Origin: Xanthomonas sp. DAR 34887
GTDB taxonomy: Bacteria > Pseudomonadota > Gammaproteobacteria > Xanthomonadales > Xanthomonadaceae
Reading direction: 5' to 3'
Length of the DNA stretch: 64,000 nt
Assembly: GCF_041245805.1 (NCBI RefSeq)
Contig: NZ_CP162490.1
Span: forward strand, 1,961,001 to 2,025,000
The notes below the pieces were generated by a model. It saw only the letters and a list, made by a program, of their open reading frames with translations. It made no database searches and was not told where the DNA came from. How positions within the stretch are numbered: the first letter of the stretch is position 1; each line of letters begins with the position of its first letter. The position numbers and the translations under genes were made by a program. Shown one piece after another: positions 8,369 through 19,060 of this stretch.

Positions 8369-8812
8369 ATGCAGGCGAGTCTGGGTGTGAAGCGGTATGG
8401 CGCGGCGTGCGTGGCCGTGGCGGCGTGGTTGTCGGCACCGGCCGCCGCGTTCGCCGCGACGGCACCGGCGCAGGGGCTGTGGCTGACCGCGGCCAAAGAT
8501 GCGGTCGTGGAGTTCGGGCCCTGCGCCGACGCGGCGACGGCGCTGTGCGGACGCATCGTGTGGGACAAGGACGCCGGCACCGCCGCCGATACCTGTGGCG
8601 TACAGATCGCGCGCCTGGCGCGCGAGGACGGCGATACCTGGCGCGACGGCTGGGCCTTCGATCCGCGCAGCGGCAAGCGCTACAAGGCCACGCTGCGCGC
8701 CAGCGGCAAGGCGCTGGACCTGCGCGCCTTCATCGGCGTGGAGGTGCTCGGCGAGACCGAGCGCTTCACCCGCGTGCAGGCGCTGCCCAGCGCGCCGGTC
8801 TGCGCCAAGTAG
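8369..8812 (+). CDS. DUF2147 family secreted protein
   Basis: The 147-residue product has a signal peptide (about residues 1-29, ending AFA-A) and the DUF2147 core: GLWL near the start, a Cys-containing CGRIVWDK segment, then DGWAFDPRSGKRYKA. Family members are small periplasmic or surface beta-rich proteins; the biochemical role is unknown. ATG 8369 is chosen over an upstream TTG because GAGGGG lies 7 bases before it and the signal peptide starts cleanly there. It is the first gene of a same-direction run reaching 17.9 kb, 88 bases before the porin-like gene. Confidence 0.8.
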   Translation: MQASLGVKRYGAACVAVAAWLSAPAAAFAATAPAQGLWLTAAKDAVVEFGPCADAATALCGRIVWDKDAGTAADTCGVQIARLAREDGDTWRDGWAFDPRSGKRYKATLRASGKALDLRAFIGVEVLGETERFTRVQALPSAPVCAK

Positions 8813-8900
8813 TTCACCGCCGCGCGCCGGCGCCATCGACGCGCGGTCCCGGCGACGGTTCCGCGCATCCCACGATCCTCAGCGAACCAGGGGAATTCAG

Positions 8901-9812
8901 ATGACTGCAGTCCGCTTCATGGCGACCCTCGCGGGCGCACTGGCATTGCAGGGCGCGTGCTGCGCCCAGGCCGACGCCCAGCAGGCCGACACCGATGGCG
9001 TGGTGAACTACGAGTTCCAGAACCAGATCAAGCTGATGAGCGAGCAGCGCACGCGCGGCGTGTCCGACTCGCTGATGCGGCCCTCGCTGAAGTGGACCGC
9101 CCAGTTCGTGCACGCCAGCGGCTTCGTCGCCCTGCTGGAGGTGGCCAAGGTCAGCAAGAAGCAGTTCGTCGACGGCGACGGGCTGGGCATCACCGCCGCG
9201 GCCGGCTACCGCTTCGGCAATCCCGATGCCTGGCATGCCGGCGTCGGCCTGGCCACCGAGCGTTTCCCCGGCGCCAGTTTCCTGGCTCCGCACCGGATCG
9301 ATCTGCAGGCCGGCACGCCGGAGGATTTTCGCCGCACCGACTACGACAGCGACTTCGGCGTGCTCGAGCTTGGCTACGGGGCGGTCGAAGGCCGTGTGCT
9401 GTACGTGTTCTCCAAGACCTACCGTGGCGCCGACACCGGCGGGGTGTGCGCGCAGATCCTGCAGTTCGCCGCGGACCCGACGGTGGCGCTGCGCTGCTTC
9501 GCGCGCGGCGAGCACGACTCGCGCGGCACGCTGCTGGGCGATCTCAACTACCAGACGCCGCTGCTGCCGGCGATGCTGCCGTCGACCACGCTGCGGCTGC
9601 ACGCCGGCTACCAGAAGCTGCGCAACTTCAGCGAGGGCAGCTTCGCCGACTACCAGATCGGGGTCACCCACAAGCATTGGGGCCTGGACTGGAATCTGGA
9701 CTGGGTCAGCACCCGGGTCAACGCGCACGAGCTGTACTGGGTGCAGGACGGCGCGCGCATCCGCAAGACCGACGGCGACACGCTGGTGGCCTCGATCGGC
9801 TACACGTTCTGA
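8901..9812 (+). CDS. TorF-like putative outer-membrane porin
   Basis: The 303-residue protein has a signal peptide ending near ADAQQ (about residue 27) and alternating beta strands. It ends in Phe (GYTF), the signature needed for outer-membrane barrel insertion. EFQNQIKLMSEQRTRGVSDS matches the N-terminal theme of the TorF family of putative porins. It probably admits the substrate used by the downstream kinase and aldolase genes. AGGGGA precedes the ATG. Only 3 bases separate it from the FGGY kinase, so the two are probably co-transcribed. Confidence 0.75.
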   Translation: MTAVRFMATLAGALALQGACCAQADAQQADTDGVVNYEFQNQIKLMSEQRTRGVSDSLMRPSLKWTAQFVHASGFVALLEVAKVSKKQFVDGDGLGITAAAGYRFGNPDAWHAGVGLATERFPGASFLAPHRIDLQAGTPEDFRRTDYDSDFGVLELGYGAVEGRVLYVFSKTYRGADTGGVCAQILQFAADPTVALRCFARGEHDSRGTLLGDLNYQTPLLPAMLPSTTLRLHAGYQKLRNFSEGSFADYQIGVTHKHWGLDWNLDWVSTRVNAHELYWVQDGARIRKTDGDTLVASIGYTF

Positions 9813-9815
9813 CCC

Positions 9816-11459
9816 ATGCGCAGCGAACTGCTCGATGCCGACCGTGGCGGCGACCAGCCGCTGGTGCTGGCGGTGGATCTGGGAACCTCCGGCTGCAAGT
9901 GCGCGCTGGTCACGCTGGACGGCCAGGTGATCGCCTGGGCGTTCGAACCGGTGTCGCTGCACGTGCACGGCGTCTGCGCCGAGCAGGATCCGCGCGACTG
10001 GTGGAATGCGCTGCTGGTCACCGCCGCAGCGGTGCTGCAGGGTGGCGAGGCGCTGCGCCGGCGGGTGATCGCGCTGTGCTGCTCGACCCAGGGCGAATGC
10101 ACCGTGTGCGTGGACCGCGACGGCCACGCGCTGGGCAACGCCATGCTGTGGCTGGACATGCGCGGGCAGGCGGCGATCGCGCGGCGCCTGCGCGGGCGCT
10201 GGCTCAACGTGCGCGGCTATGCGCCGCTGAAGCTGCAGCGCTGGTTGCGCCTCAGCGGCGGCGCGCCGTCTCGCAGCGGCAAGGACTGCGCCGGCCACAT
10301 CGCCTACCTGCGCGATCATGAGCCGCAGCGCTACCAGCGCACGCACAACTTCCTCAATGCGCTGGACTATCTCAACCTGCGCCTGACCGGACGCTTCTGC
10401 GCCACGCCGGACTCGCTGCTCACCACCTGGGTCACCGACAATCGCGACCCGACGCGGATCCGCTACGACGCCGGGCTGCTGCGCCTGCTCGGCATCGAGC
10501 GCGACAAGCTGCCGGATCTGGTGGCGTCCACCGAGGTGCTGGGTCCGCTGCTGCCGCAGGTGGCCGCGCAGTTGGGCCTGGCGCCGCAGACCCGGGTGAT
10601 CGCCGGCGCCATCGACAACTCGGCGGTGGCGGTGGCCGCGGCGGTCGAAGACTACGCATCGCATCTGTACCTGGGCACTTCGTCGTGGCTGGGCGCGCAC
10701 GTGCCGCGGATGAAGACCGACGTGTTCAGCAACATCGCCGCGGTGCCGTGCGCGGTGAGCGGGCGCTACCTGGCCACCGCGCTGCAGTCCACCGCCGGCG
10801 CCAACCTGTCGTTCCTGCGCGACCGCATCCTGTTCCATCCCGACGAGCTGCTCCGCGACGAAGAACGCCCGGACGTGTACGAGGTGCTCAACGTGATCGC
10901 CGCGCGGGTGCCGGCCGGCGCCAACGGCCTGTTGTACATGCCGTGGCTGTTCGGCGAGCGCACTCCGGTGGAGGACCACAGCCTGCGTGCCGGGCTGGTC
11001 AATCTCTCGCTGATGCACACCCGCGAGGACATCATCCGCGCCTTCATGGAAGGCGTGGCGTTGAACACGCGCTGGATGATGGAGCCGTTCGCACGGCTGC
11101 TCGGCCGCGATCCCGGCGTGATCGCCGCGGTCGGTGGCGGTGCGCAGTCGGACCTGTGGTGCCAGATCATCGCCGACGTCAGCGGCCAGCCGATCCGGCA
11201 ACTGCACAACCCGATCCAGGCCAACACGATCGGCGCCACCTTCATCGCCGCGGTGGGCCTGAGCCGGCTGCGCTTCGCCGATCTGCCGGCGCTGCAGCGC
11301 GCGCGCCGGGTTTACGAACCGTCCGCGGCCACGCGCGCGCTGTACGACGACCGCTATGCGATGTTCCGCGAGTTGCAGCGCACCCTGGCGCCGATCTACC
11401 GGCGCATGAATCCCGCGCCCGAGTGCGTACCGGAGGTCCCCCAGCATGTTTGCCCATGA
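9816..11459 (+). CDS. FGGY-family carbohydrate kinase
   Basis: The 547-residue enzyme has the two-lobed FGGY fold. The N-terminal phosphate loop LAVDLGTSGCKCAL lies near residue 18, AMLWLDMRG near 110, LGTSSWLG near 288 and the C-terminal ATP-binding GGGAQSDLWCQII near 443. Family members phosphorylate sugars or polyols with ATP in the cytoplasm (xylulose, ribulose, glycerol, erythritol, autoinducer-2 and others); the substrate here cannot be named. It overlaps the class II aldolase start by 14 bases, suggesting translational coupling. A kinase followed by a class II aldolase is the order of fuculose and ribulose type catabolic routes. Confidence 0.9.
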   Translation: MRSELLDADRGGDQPLVLAVDLGTSGCKCALVTLDGQVIAWAFEPVSLHVHGVCAEQDPRDWWNALLVTAAAVLQGGEALRRRVIALCCSTQGECTVCVDRDGHALGNAMLWLDMRGQAAIARRLRGRWLNVRGYAPLKLQRWLRLSGGAPSRSGKDCAGHIAYLRDHEPQRYQRTHNFLNALDYLNLRLTGRFCATPDSLLTTWVTDNRDPTRIRYDAGLLRLLGIERDKLPDLVASTEVLGPLLPQVAAQLGLAPQTRVIAGAIDNSAVAVAAAVEDYASHLYLGTSSWLGAHVPRMKTDVFSNIAAVPCAVSGRYLATALQSTAGANLSFLRDRILFHPDELLRDEERPDVYEVLNVIAARVPAGANGLLYMPWLFGERTPVEDHSLRAGLVNLSLMHTREDIIRAFMEGVALNTRWMMEPFARLLGRDPGVIAAVGGGAQSDLWCQIIADVSGQPIRQLHNPIQANTIGATFIAAVGLSRLRFADLPALQRARRVYEPSAATRALYDDRYAMFRELQRTLAPIYRRMNPAPECVPEVPQHVCP

Positions 11460-12087
11460 ACAACGTGCGCGCGTGGTCGCGCTGTGCGTGGCGTTGTCGC
11501 GGCGCGGCTATCTGGCCGGCACCGGCGGCAACGTCGCGCTGCGCCTGGATGCCGAACGTTTCGCAGTGACGCCCTCGGCGATCGACTATCTGGCGATGCG
11601 CGCCGACGACATCTGCGTGGTGCGCCTGGCCGACCTGCGGCAGGTGGAAGGCGCCGCCACGCCATCGGTGGAAACCGGGCTGCATGCGCAGGTGTTGCGC
11701 CGCCGCGGCGACGTGGCCTGCAGCATCCACACCCATCAGCCGGTGGCCAGCGCCTGTGCATTGCTGGGCGAGGCGCTTGCGGTGGAGGATCCGGCGTTGC
11801 AGGCAACGATCGGTGCGCATGTGCCGCTGGTCGGCTATTTCCCGTCCGGCACCGGCCTGCTGGCCTGGTTGCTGGCGCGGCAACTGTGCCCTTCGAGCAA
11901 CGCCTATCTGATGCGCAACCACGGCGTGCTGTGCTGCGGCCGCAGCCTGGAACAGGCGGTGGCGGCGGTCGATGCGCTGGAGCAGGTCGCGCGTGCCCAT
12001 CTGGCGCGCCGCATCGAGCGCCGCGCGCTGCACGACGCCGGCCTAGCCGCGCCGCTGCGTGCCGTCCTCGCGGCGTTGGAGGCCTGA
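11446..12087 (+). CDS. Class II aldolase/adducin family protein
   Basis: The 213-residue protein carries a full class II aldolase active site: TGGNVALR phosphate-binding segment (26-33), catalytic Glu76 in PSVETGLH, zinc ligands His95 and His97 in SIHTHQ, and His159 in MRNHGVL. It should cleave (or epimerise) a phosphorylated sugar made by the upstream kinase. Its length fits fuculose- and rhamnulose-phosphate aldolases and methylthioribulose-phosphate dehydratases. The start overlaps the kinase; the next gene begins 4 bases after its stop. Confidence 0.9.
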   Translation: MFAHEQRARVVALCVALSRRGYLAGTGGNVALRLDAERFAVTPSAIDYLAMRADDICVVRLADLRQVEGAATPSVETGLHAQVLRRRGDVACSIHTHQPVASACALLGEALAVEDPALQATIGAHVPLVGYFPSGTGLLAWLLARQLCPSSNAYLMRNHGVLCCGRSLEQAVAAVDALEQVARAHLARRIERRALHDAGLAAPLRAVLAALEA

Positions 12088-12091
12088 GCGC

Positions 12092-13588
<1,497 letters not shown>

Positions 13589-13591
13589 CGC

Positions 13592-14230
13592 ATGCCCGCC
13601 GCATCGCACATCCAAACGCTCTGGCTGCACACCCGCGAGCGGCTCGTGGCCAAGTGTCTGCTCGGCGACGACGCGGCGGCGCTGGCGCTGCGCTGTCCGG
13701 GCAGCACGGCGATGTACTGCGGCGCGCTCGATACAGAGCGGCCGCTGTTGTTGGACTGGCGCGACCCGGCGCTGCCGGCGTCGGCGCAGGTGCACGCGCA
13801 GGTCTACCTGCGGCGTCCCGATGCCGGCGCCAGCGCCTGGTCGGCGGGGATGTTCGGTCACCGCCTGGCCGATGTCGGCGGCGTGCTGCCGCAGGTGTTC
13901 GACGAGCAGGCCCGGCACATCGGGCCGATGCCGGCGCCGCTGGCCGCCGCGGCCGCGTTGGCGGGCGCACCGCCGCAGATCGGCAACGCGCTGCTGCTGG
14001 GCGGGCGCCCGCTGTGCCTGGGGACCAGCGCGCAGCGGCTGGCGCTGAACGTGGAACTGTTCGAGAAATGCGCCAAGGCCTACGTGCTGGCCGCGGCCAC
14101 CGGCGGACGGGTGCGGGAACTGCCATGGTGGGTCCGGCGCATCGCCAACGGGCGCTTGCGCAAGGACCAGACGCGTGCCGCCGCGGCCTTCGCCGCCGGC
14201 CAGCTGCCGGCCGAAGCTAACGGGTATTGA
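13592..14230 (+). CDS. Degenerate class II aldolase-like protein
   Basis: The 212-residue product is not an obvious enzyme, but VHAQVYLRRPDAGA aligns with the stretch before the HxH zinc motif of class II aldolases. The region NALLLGGRPLCLGTSAQ followed by a helix ending AAATGG resembles their C-terminal NHG...A..AE..A region. The zinc His pair is replaced by AWSAG, and the third His by Gly-Gly-Arg. It is probably a catalytically dead paralogue, perhaps a partner or regulator of the true aldolase two genes upstream. It starts 3 bases after the aminotransferase and ends 12 before the MFS gene. Confidence 0.6.
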   Translation: MPAASHIQTLWLHTRERLVAKCLLGDDAAALALRCPGSTAMYCGALDTERPLLLDWRDPALPASAQVHAQVYLRRPDAGASAWSAGMFGHRLADVGGVLPQVFDEQARHIGPMPAPLAAAAALAGAPPQIGNALLLGGRPLCLGTSAQRLALNVELFEKCAKAYVLAAATGGRVRELPWWVRRIANGRLRKDQTRAAAAFAAGQLPAEANGY

Positions 14231-14242
14231 GGAGCCACTGCG

Positions 14243-15466
14243 ATGACCGCCACGCCATCCCCGTCGTCCCTCCCGCCAGCGGCCACGCGGGCGGCGCGTC
14301 CGCTCGCTGCCGCGCTGTCGATCGGCGCGATCGCCTTGCTGATCCTCGGCGTGCAACCGATCGTGCTCGGCGCGCTGGTCGAGCAACGCCTGATCACGCT
14401 GCCCGGCGTGGGGGTGGTGGCGATGGGCGAGATTGTCGCGCTGGGCGTCGGCGTGGCGGTGGCCGACGCGCTGTTGCCGGTGGCCTGGCAGCGCGCCACC
14501 GCGGTGCTGGCGGCGCTGCTCGCCGCGCTGCTGAATCTGGCCACGGTGCAGGCGCAGGGCGATGTCGCCTTCGTCGCGCTGCGCGCCGCCGCCGGCCTGG
14601 CCGAAGGCCTGTTGCTTTGGGTCGCCACCGTCAGCATCGTGCGTGCGGCCGCGCCGGACCGCATCACCGCGGTGTTCATGGTGGTGCAGGCGCTGGCGCA
14701 GATCGCGCTGGCGGCGACCCTGGCGCTGTGGGTGCTGCCCTCGGCCGGCTGGAAGGGCGGTTTCGTCGCCATGGCCGCGACCAGCCTGCTGGCGGCGGGA
14801 CTGGCCGCGGCCTTGCCGGCACCGGCGGCGCTGGCGTCCGCGGCCAGCGTCGCGTCCGCGGCGACCGCGACGGCGCGGTTGCGCTGGTCGGCGGCCACGC
14901 TGGCGCCGTTGCTGGTGGCGTTCCTGCAGATGTCGGCGATCGGTGCCCTGTGGGCGTATCTGGAGCCGCTGGCGCTGCGTGCCGGACTGGACGCGCATGC
15001 GGCGCAGCTGCAGACCTCGTGGGTGCTGGGCATGCAGATCGTCGGCGGGCTGGCGGCGATCTACTGGGTGCGGCGCTTGCCGGTGACCGCGACGCTGGCG
15101 CTGGGCGGCCTTGCGCTGTGCCTGGTGGCCGCGGCGATGTATCGGGTTCCCGGCGGCGCTGCGCTGGGGTTCGCGGCGGTGTGCGTGGTGTTCGGCTTCG
15201 CCTGGATGTTCCTGATGCCGTTCCATGTCGGCCTGGCCTTGCGCGCCGATGCGCAGGGCCGGGTGGCGGTGCTGATTCCGGCCGCGCAGTTGATCGGCTC
15301 CGCCTGCGGGCCGCTGCTGGCGTCGCTGCTGCTGCACGCCGACGACCCGGCGCCGGTACCGCTGGTCGGGCTCGGCTTCGCGCTGGCCGCGGCGCTGCTG
15401 GCGCTGTGGATCGGCCTGCGGCAACGCCGCCCGGCGGTCTTGCGGGCCGGCACGCATGCGGGTTGA
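14243..15466 (+). CDS. Major facilitator superfamily transporter
   Basis: The 407-residue protein is almost entirely hydrophobic, with about twelve membrane segments in two halves, as in sugar-efflux and AraJ-like MFS carriers. It is rich in Ala and Leu with few charges except in loops. GAGGAG lies 9 bases before the ATG. Placed between the aldolase-like gene and an aldehyde dehydrogenase, it is likely the inner-membrane carrier for the pathway substrate or an exporter of product; direction cannot be read from sequence. Confidence 0.85.
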   Translation: MTATPSPSSLPPAATRAARPLAAALSIGAIALLILGVQPIVLGALVEQRLITLPGVGVVAMGEIVALGVGVAVADALLPVAWQRATAVLAALLAALLNLATVQAQGDVAFVALRAAAGLAEGLLLWVATVSIVRAAAPDRITAVFMVVQALAQIALAATLALWVLPSAGWKGGFVAMAATSLLAAGLAAALPAPAALASAASVASAATATARLRWSAATLAPLLVAFLQMSAIGALWAYLEPLALRAGLDAHAAQLQTSWVLGMQIVGGLAAIYWVRRLPVTATLALGGLALCLVAAAMYRVPGGAALGFAAVCVVFGFAWMFLMPFHVGLALRADAQGRVAVLIPAAQLIGSACGPLLASLLLHADDPAPVPLVGLGFALAAALLALWIGLRQRRPAVLRAGTHAG

Positions 15467-15588
15467 TGGCGATCGATCGACGGCACAGGTCGCCGCCGCG
15501 ACGCGAGTCGGCATGCCGTGCGTGGCGCAGGGCAGGGCACTGCCATGCGCAGGCTGGTGGCCGATGTCCGACGACAGGGAGGCGTGCG

Positions 15589-17031
15589 ATGTCGCCTGAG
15601 CCTGTGCAGGACACCGCGCCGGCGACCATCGCCGCCTTGTTCGCCGCGCAGCAGGCCACGGCGCTGACCTGGCGGACGTCCTCGGCCAACGCGCGCCGCG
15701 AGCGCCTGCGCGCACTGCGTGCGGCCTTGCTGGCGCGGCGGCCGGCGCTGATCGCCGCCTTCGCTGACGATTTCGCCAAGCCCGCACTGGAAGTGGAACT
15801 GACCGAGCTGTTGCCGGTGGTGGACGAGATCGCCACCGCCATCGCGCAGCTGCCGCGCTGGATGCGTCCGCGCAACGTCGCGCCGACCCTGCTGGCGTTG
15901 GGCACGCGCGCGCGCATCGCGTACCAGCCCAAGGGCCGCTGCCTGATCGTCGGGCCCTGGAACTATCCGGTGGCCACCGTGCTGGGTCCGCTGGTGTCGG
16001 CGCTGGCCGCCGGCAATACCGCGCTGATCAAGCCCTCCGAGTTCACCCCGCAGGTCAACGCGGTACTGCAGGTTGTGCTGGAAGCGGCGTTCGCGCCGAA
16101 CGAGGTGGCCCTGGTGCAGGGCGGGGCGGCGACCGCGCAGGCGTTGCTGGCGTGTCCGTTCGACCATGTGTTCTTCACCGGATCGGCGGCCGTGGGCCGG
16201 CAGGTGATGGCGGCCGCGGCGCAGCAGTTGGCGCCGGTGACGCTGGAACTGGGCGGCAAGTCGCCGGTGATCGTCGACCGCAGCGCCGACCTGCGCCGTG
16301 CCGCCGAGGTGATCGTCTGGGCCAAGCTGGTCAACGCCGGGCAGACCTGCATCGCGCCGGATACCTTGTTCGTGCATCGCGAGGTGCGCGCGTCCTTGCT
16401 CGATCGGTGCCGCACGCTGCTCGCCCGGCGTTACGGCGCCGACGCGCAGGCCATCGCCGCCAGCCCGCATCTGGCGCGGATGATCCACCCGGCGCATGCC
16501 GCGCGCGTGGCCGCGCTGATCGACGAGGCCCGTGCCGGCGGCGCGCAGCTGCTGGCCGGCGGCGAGCACGATGCGGCGCGACGCTATGTGGCGCCGACCT
16601 TGCTCGCGCAGGTGCCGCCGCAGGCGCGCATCGCGCAGGAGGAAATCTTCGGCCCGGTGTTGCCGGTGATCGAATTCGAGCGCCTGGAGGAAGTTCTCGA
16701 GCGGCTCGACGCCGCGCCCAAACCGCTGGCGCTGTATCTGTGGAGCCGCGACCGTGCCCGCATCGCGCAGGTGCTGGCGCGCACCAGCTCCGGCAGCGCG
16801 GTGGTCAACCACTGCCTGCAGCAGTTCGTGCACAGCGGCCTGCCGTTCGGTGGCGTCGGCGCCTCGGGGTTCGGCAGCGCGCACGGCGTGCACGGCTTTC
16901 GCACGTTCTCGCACGAACGCGCGCTGCTGCAGGGCGGGCGCCTGCCGATCGTCAAGGCGTTCTTTCCGCCGTACTCCGCCTTGCAGCAGCGGCTGGCGAC
17001 CGGTCTCAGCCGCTGGCTGGCGTGGCGCTGA
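15589..17031 (+). CDS. Aldehyde dehydrogenase, class 3/coniferyl-aldehyde type
   Basis: The 480-residue enzyme has the ALDH signatures: GPWNYPV for NAD(P) binding near residue 123, catalytic base Glu220 in LELGGKSP, and nucleophile Cys254 in GQTCIAPD. The C-terminal hydrophobic segment and the lack of an N-terminal extension resemble ALDH3 and coniferyl-aldehyde dehydrogenases, which oxidise aromatic or medium-chain aldehydes to acids. GGGAGG precedes the ATG. A 122-base spacer separates it from the MFS gene, so it may have its own promoter. It may remove an aldehyde made by the aminotransferase or aldolase branch. Confidence 0.92.
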   Translation: MSPEPVQDTAPATIAALFAAQQATALTWRTSSANARRERLRALRAALLARRPALIAAFADDFAKPALEVELTELLPVVDEIATAIAQLPRWMRPRNVAPTLLALGTRARIAYQPKGRCLIVGPWNYPVATVLGPLVSALAAGNTALIKPSEFTPQVNAVLQVVLEAAFAPNEVALVQGGAATAQALLACPFDHVFFTGSAAVGRQVMAAAAQQLAPVTLELGGKSPVIVDRSADLRRAAEVIVWAKLVNAGQTCIAPDTLFVHREVRASLLDRCRTLLARRYGADAQAIAASPHLARMIHPAHAARVAALIDEARAGGAQLLAGGEHDAARRYVAPTLLAQVPPQARIAQEEIFGPVLPVIEFERLEEVLERLDAAPKPLALYLWSRDRARIAQVLARTSSGSAVVNHCLQQFVHSGLPFGGVGASGFGSAHGVHGFRTFSHERALLQGGRLPIVKAFFPPYSALQQRLATGLSRWLAWR

Positions 17032-17197
17032 ATGTTGCGGCCGGTGCGTCATTTGCGGGCGCGGTAAGATGCGATGTCGGCGCATGCAGCGACGTTGCGG
17101 CGCAGTCCGCGCAACCATTACCTTGGCGACGCATGTCGTCAGGCCGGCGTAATGCCGCTACCGCGGCGTCCGCTGCCTTCACCACCATCGAGATCCC

Positions 17198-17869
17198 ATG
17201 CCCGCCGACACGTCGCGTCCCGCCGCACCGCACCGCCCGCGTCTGACCGGGAACAAGGTGCCGGCCCAGCATCGCGCCACCGAAACCTACGAACAGATCC
17301 TCTCGGTCACCGCGCAACTGCTCGGCGATGTCGGGGTGGAACGGTTGTCGACCAACCTGGTGTGCGCGCGCGCCGGACTGACGCCGCCGGCGCTGTACCG
17401 CTATTTCCCCAACAAGTACGCGCTGCTGTCGGAACTGGGCCGGCGATTGATGCAGCGCCAGAACCAGCTCATTCCGAAATGGATCACGCCGCAGGCGATG
17501 AGTGGCACGCGCGAGGACCTGCAGCGCGCGCTCGCGGGGCTGGTGCTGGAGACCTACCGCGTCACCAAGGCGACCGAGGGCGGAGTGTGGGTGCTGCGCG
17601 CGTTGCGTGCGGTGCCGGCGTTGCAGCAGGTACGCCTGGACTCGCATGCGCAGGTCACCAAGGGCCAGGTGCGCTTCCTCAGCGAGGCGTTTCCCGAGGC
17701 CGACCCGCGCCAGTTGCGGCTGGTCAGCCGCATCGCCGTCGACCTGATCTACGCCACCGTGGAGCTGCTGTTCGACACCCGGCTCAGCGCCCGCGCCGTG
17801 GCCGACACGGTGGCGGCGATGATCGCCAGCCATGTCGAGCAACTGCGCGCTGGGGCGTTGGCCGAATAA
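17198..17869 (+). CDS. TetR family transcriptional regulator
   Basis: The 223-residue protein has an N-terminal TetR helix-turn-helix (about residues 25-75: ETYEQILSVTAQLLGDVG..., with LTPPALYRYFPNKYALL as the recognition part) and a helical C-terminal ligand domain. It lies 166 bases downstream of the aldehyde dehydrogenase, the last gene of the cluster, and is the natural local repressor candidate for it. No palindromic operator was identified with confidence. The ligand is unknown. Confidence 0.9.
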   Translation: MPADTSRPAAPHRPRLTGNKVPAQHRATETYEQILSVTAQLLGDVGVERLSTNLVCARAGLTPPALYRYFPNKYALLSELGRRLMQRQNQLIPKWITPQAMSGTREDLQRALAGLVLETYRVTKATEGGVWVLRALRAVPALQQVRLDSHAQVTKGQVRFLSEAFPEADPRQLRLVSRIAVDLIYATVELLFDTRLSARAVADTVAAMIASHVEQLRAGALAE

Positions 17870-18066
17870 GGCGGGGCTGCGGCCCGGCTGTGGGGCCGCT
17901 GCGTGGCGCACGCGCGCCTGAAAAACGGGAGCGCAGGCGCGACGACCAATGACGGTGCGAACGCGGCGTCGCCAAGCGGCCGCTTGCGGCGGGCAACATG
18001 CGCAGCGGCAGCGGCAGCGGACAAGGCGCGGCGTGCGCAAGGCACGCGCGGCCGCCCCAAGCGCGA

Positions 18067-18963
18067 TCAGGGCGCGGCAGCGAACTTGCCTTCGTCGAGA
18101 TCGGCGATCAGCGTGGGGCCGGTCGGCGTCCAGCCGAGCCTGGCCTGCGTTAGCGCGCTGGAGGCCGGCATGTCGAATTGCATGAACATCGCCATCCAGC
18201 CGAAATGCGCGGCCGCCTCGTCCGGCGCGATCGAGACCACCGGCAGCTTCAGCCCGCGCCCGAGCGCCTCGGCGATCTCGCGGCTGCGCACGCCCTCCTC
18301 GCCGACCGCGTGATAGCGCGCGCCCGGCTGCGCCTTCTCGATCGCCAGACGATAGAGTCGCACCGCATCGGACAGATGGCCGGCCGCCCAGCGGTTGCTG
18401 CCGTCGCCGACATAGGCGACCACGCCCTTGTCGCGCGCGATCGCCGCGAGCGGCGTGATCAGTCCTTGCCGATACGGGTTGTGGATCTGCGGCAGCCGCA
18501 TCACCGAGACGTTGACGCCGGCCTCGAGCAGCGCGTTGCCTGCCTGCTCGGAGCCAATGCGCGGATTCGGGTGCGTGGCGTTGAACACGTCCTCGCTGGC
18601 CGGCGCGCCGTGTTCGCCGCTGCCCATGCCGGTGCCCGAGGTGATCAGCAGCGGACGCTCGGAACCCTTCAGCGCCGCGCCGAGCGCCGCGATCGCGCGC
18701 TTGTCCTTCTCGCAATTGGCGGCGAAGTTGCTGAAATCGTGGTCGAAGGCCGCGTGGATCACGGCATCGGCCTGGGCCGCGCCCCGCGCCAGGCTGTCCG
18801 GATCCTCGAGCGTGCCATGGTGGACCTCGGCGCCGGCCGCGCGCAGCGCCTGCGCGCCGGCCTCCGAGCGCGTCATGCCGAGCACGCGATGGCCGGCCTG
18901 GATCAGTTCGGGAACCAGGGCCGAGCCAATGAAACCGGTCGCGCCCGTCAGAAAGATACGCAT
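18067..18963 (-). CDS. NAD(P)-binding SDR / epimerase-type protein
   Basis: The 298-residue atypical short-chain dehydrogenase has the dinucleotide motif GATGFIGSALVPELI at residues 6-20, a DAVIHAAFDHD segment at the usual second-strand position, and a variable C-terminal substrate part. The classical YxxxK catalytic pair is not evident, as in many NmrA/YbjT-like members. The ATG is preceded by AAGGGAG; an earlier TTG is less likely. It is divergent from an MmyB-type regulator, a common pairing in which the regulator controls the reductase. Substrate unknown. Confidence 0.85.
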   Translation of the reverse strand: MRIFLTGATGFIGSALVPELIQAGHRVLGMTRSEAGAQALRAAGAEVHHGTLEDPDSLARGAAQADAVIHAAFDHDFSNFAANCEKDKRAIAALGAALKGSERPLLITSGTGMGSGEHGAPASEDVFNATHPNPRIGSEQAGNALLEAGVNVSVMRLPQIHNPYRQGLITPLAAIARDKGVVAYVGDGSNRWAAGHLSDAVRLYRLAIEKAQPGARYHAVGEEGVRSREIAEALGRGLKLPVVSIAPDEAAAHFGWMAMFMQFDMPASSALTQARLGWTPTGPTLIADLDEGKFAAAP

Positions 18964-19020
18964 CGTCAACTCCCTTGGGTCAGTGCGAGCGACTCTCCGG
19001 CATTCGCTTATCCCGTTAAA

Positions 19021-19050
19021 GTAGTGACCTCATCGTAGTAAAGCGACTAC
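19021..19050. promoter_or_regulatory. Candidate operator between SDR and MmyB-type regulator
   Basis: In the 97-base divergent spacer there are three copies of a 5-mer: GTAGT at 19021 and 19035 and its complement ACTAC at 19046. The last two form the palindrome GTAGT-N6-ACTAC, ending 10 bases before the regulator ATG. This is a likely autoregulatory site. Confidence 0.4.
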
Positions 19051-19060
19051 CAGGCTTGCC

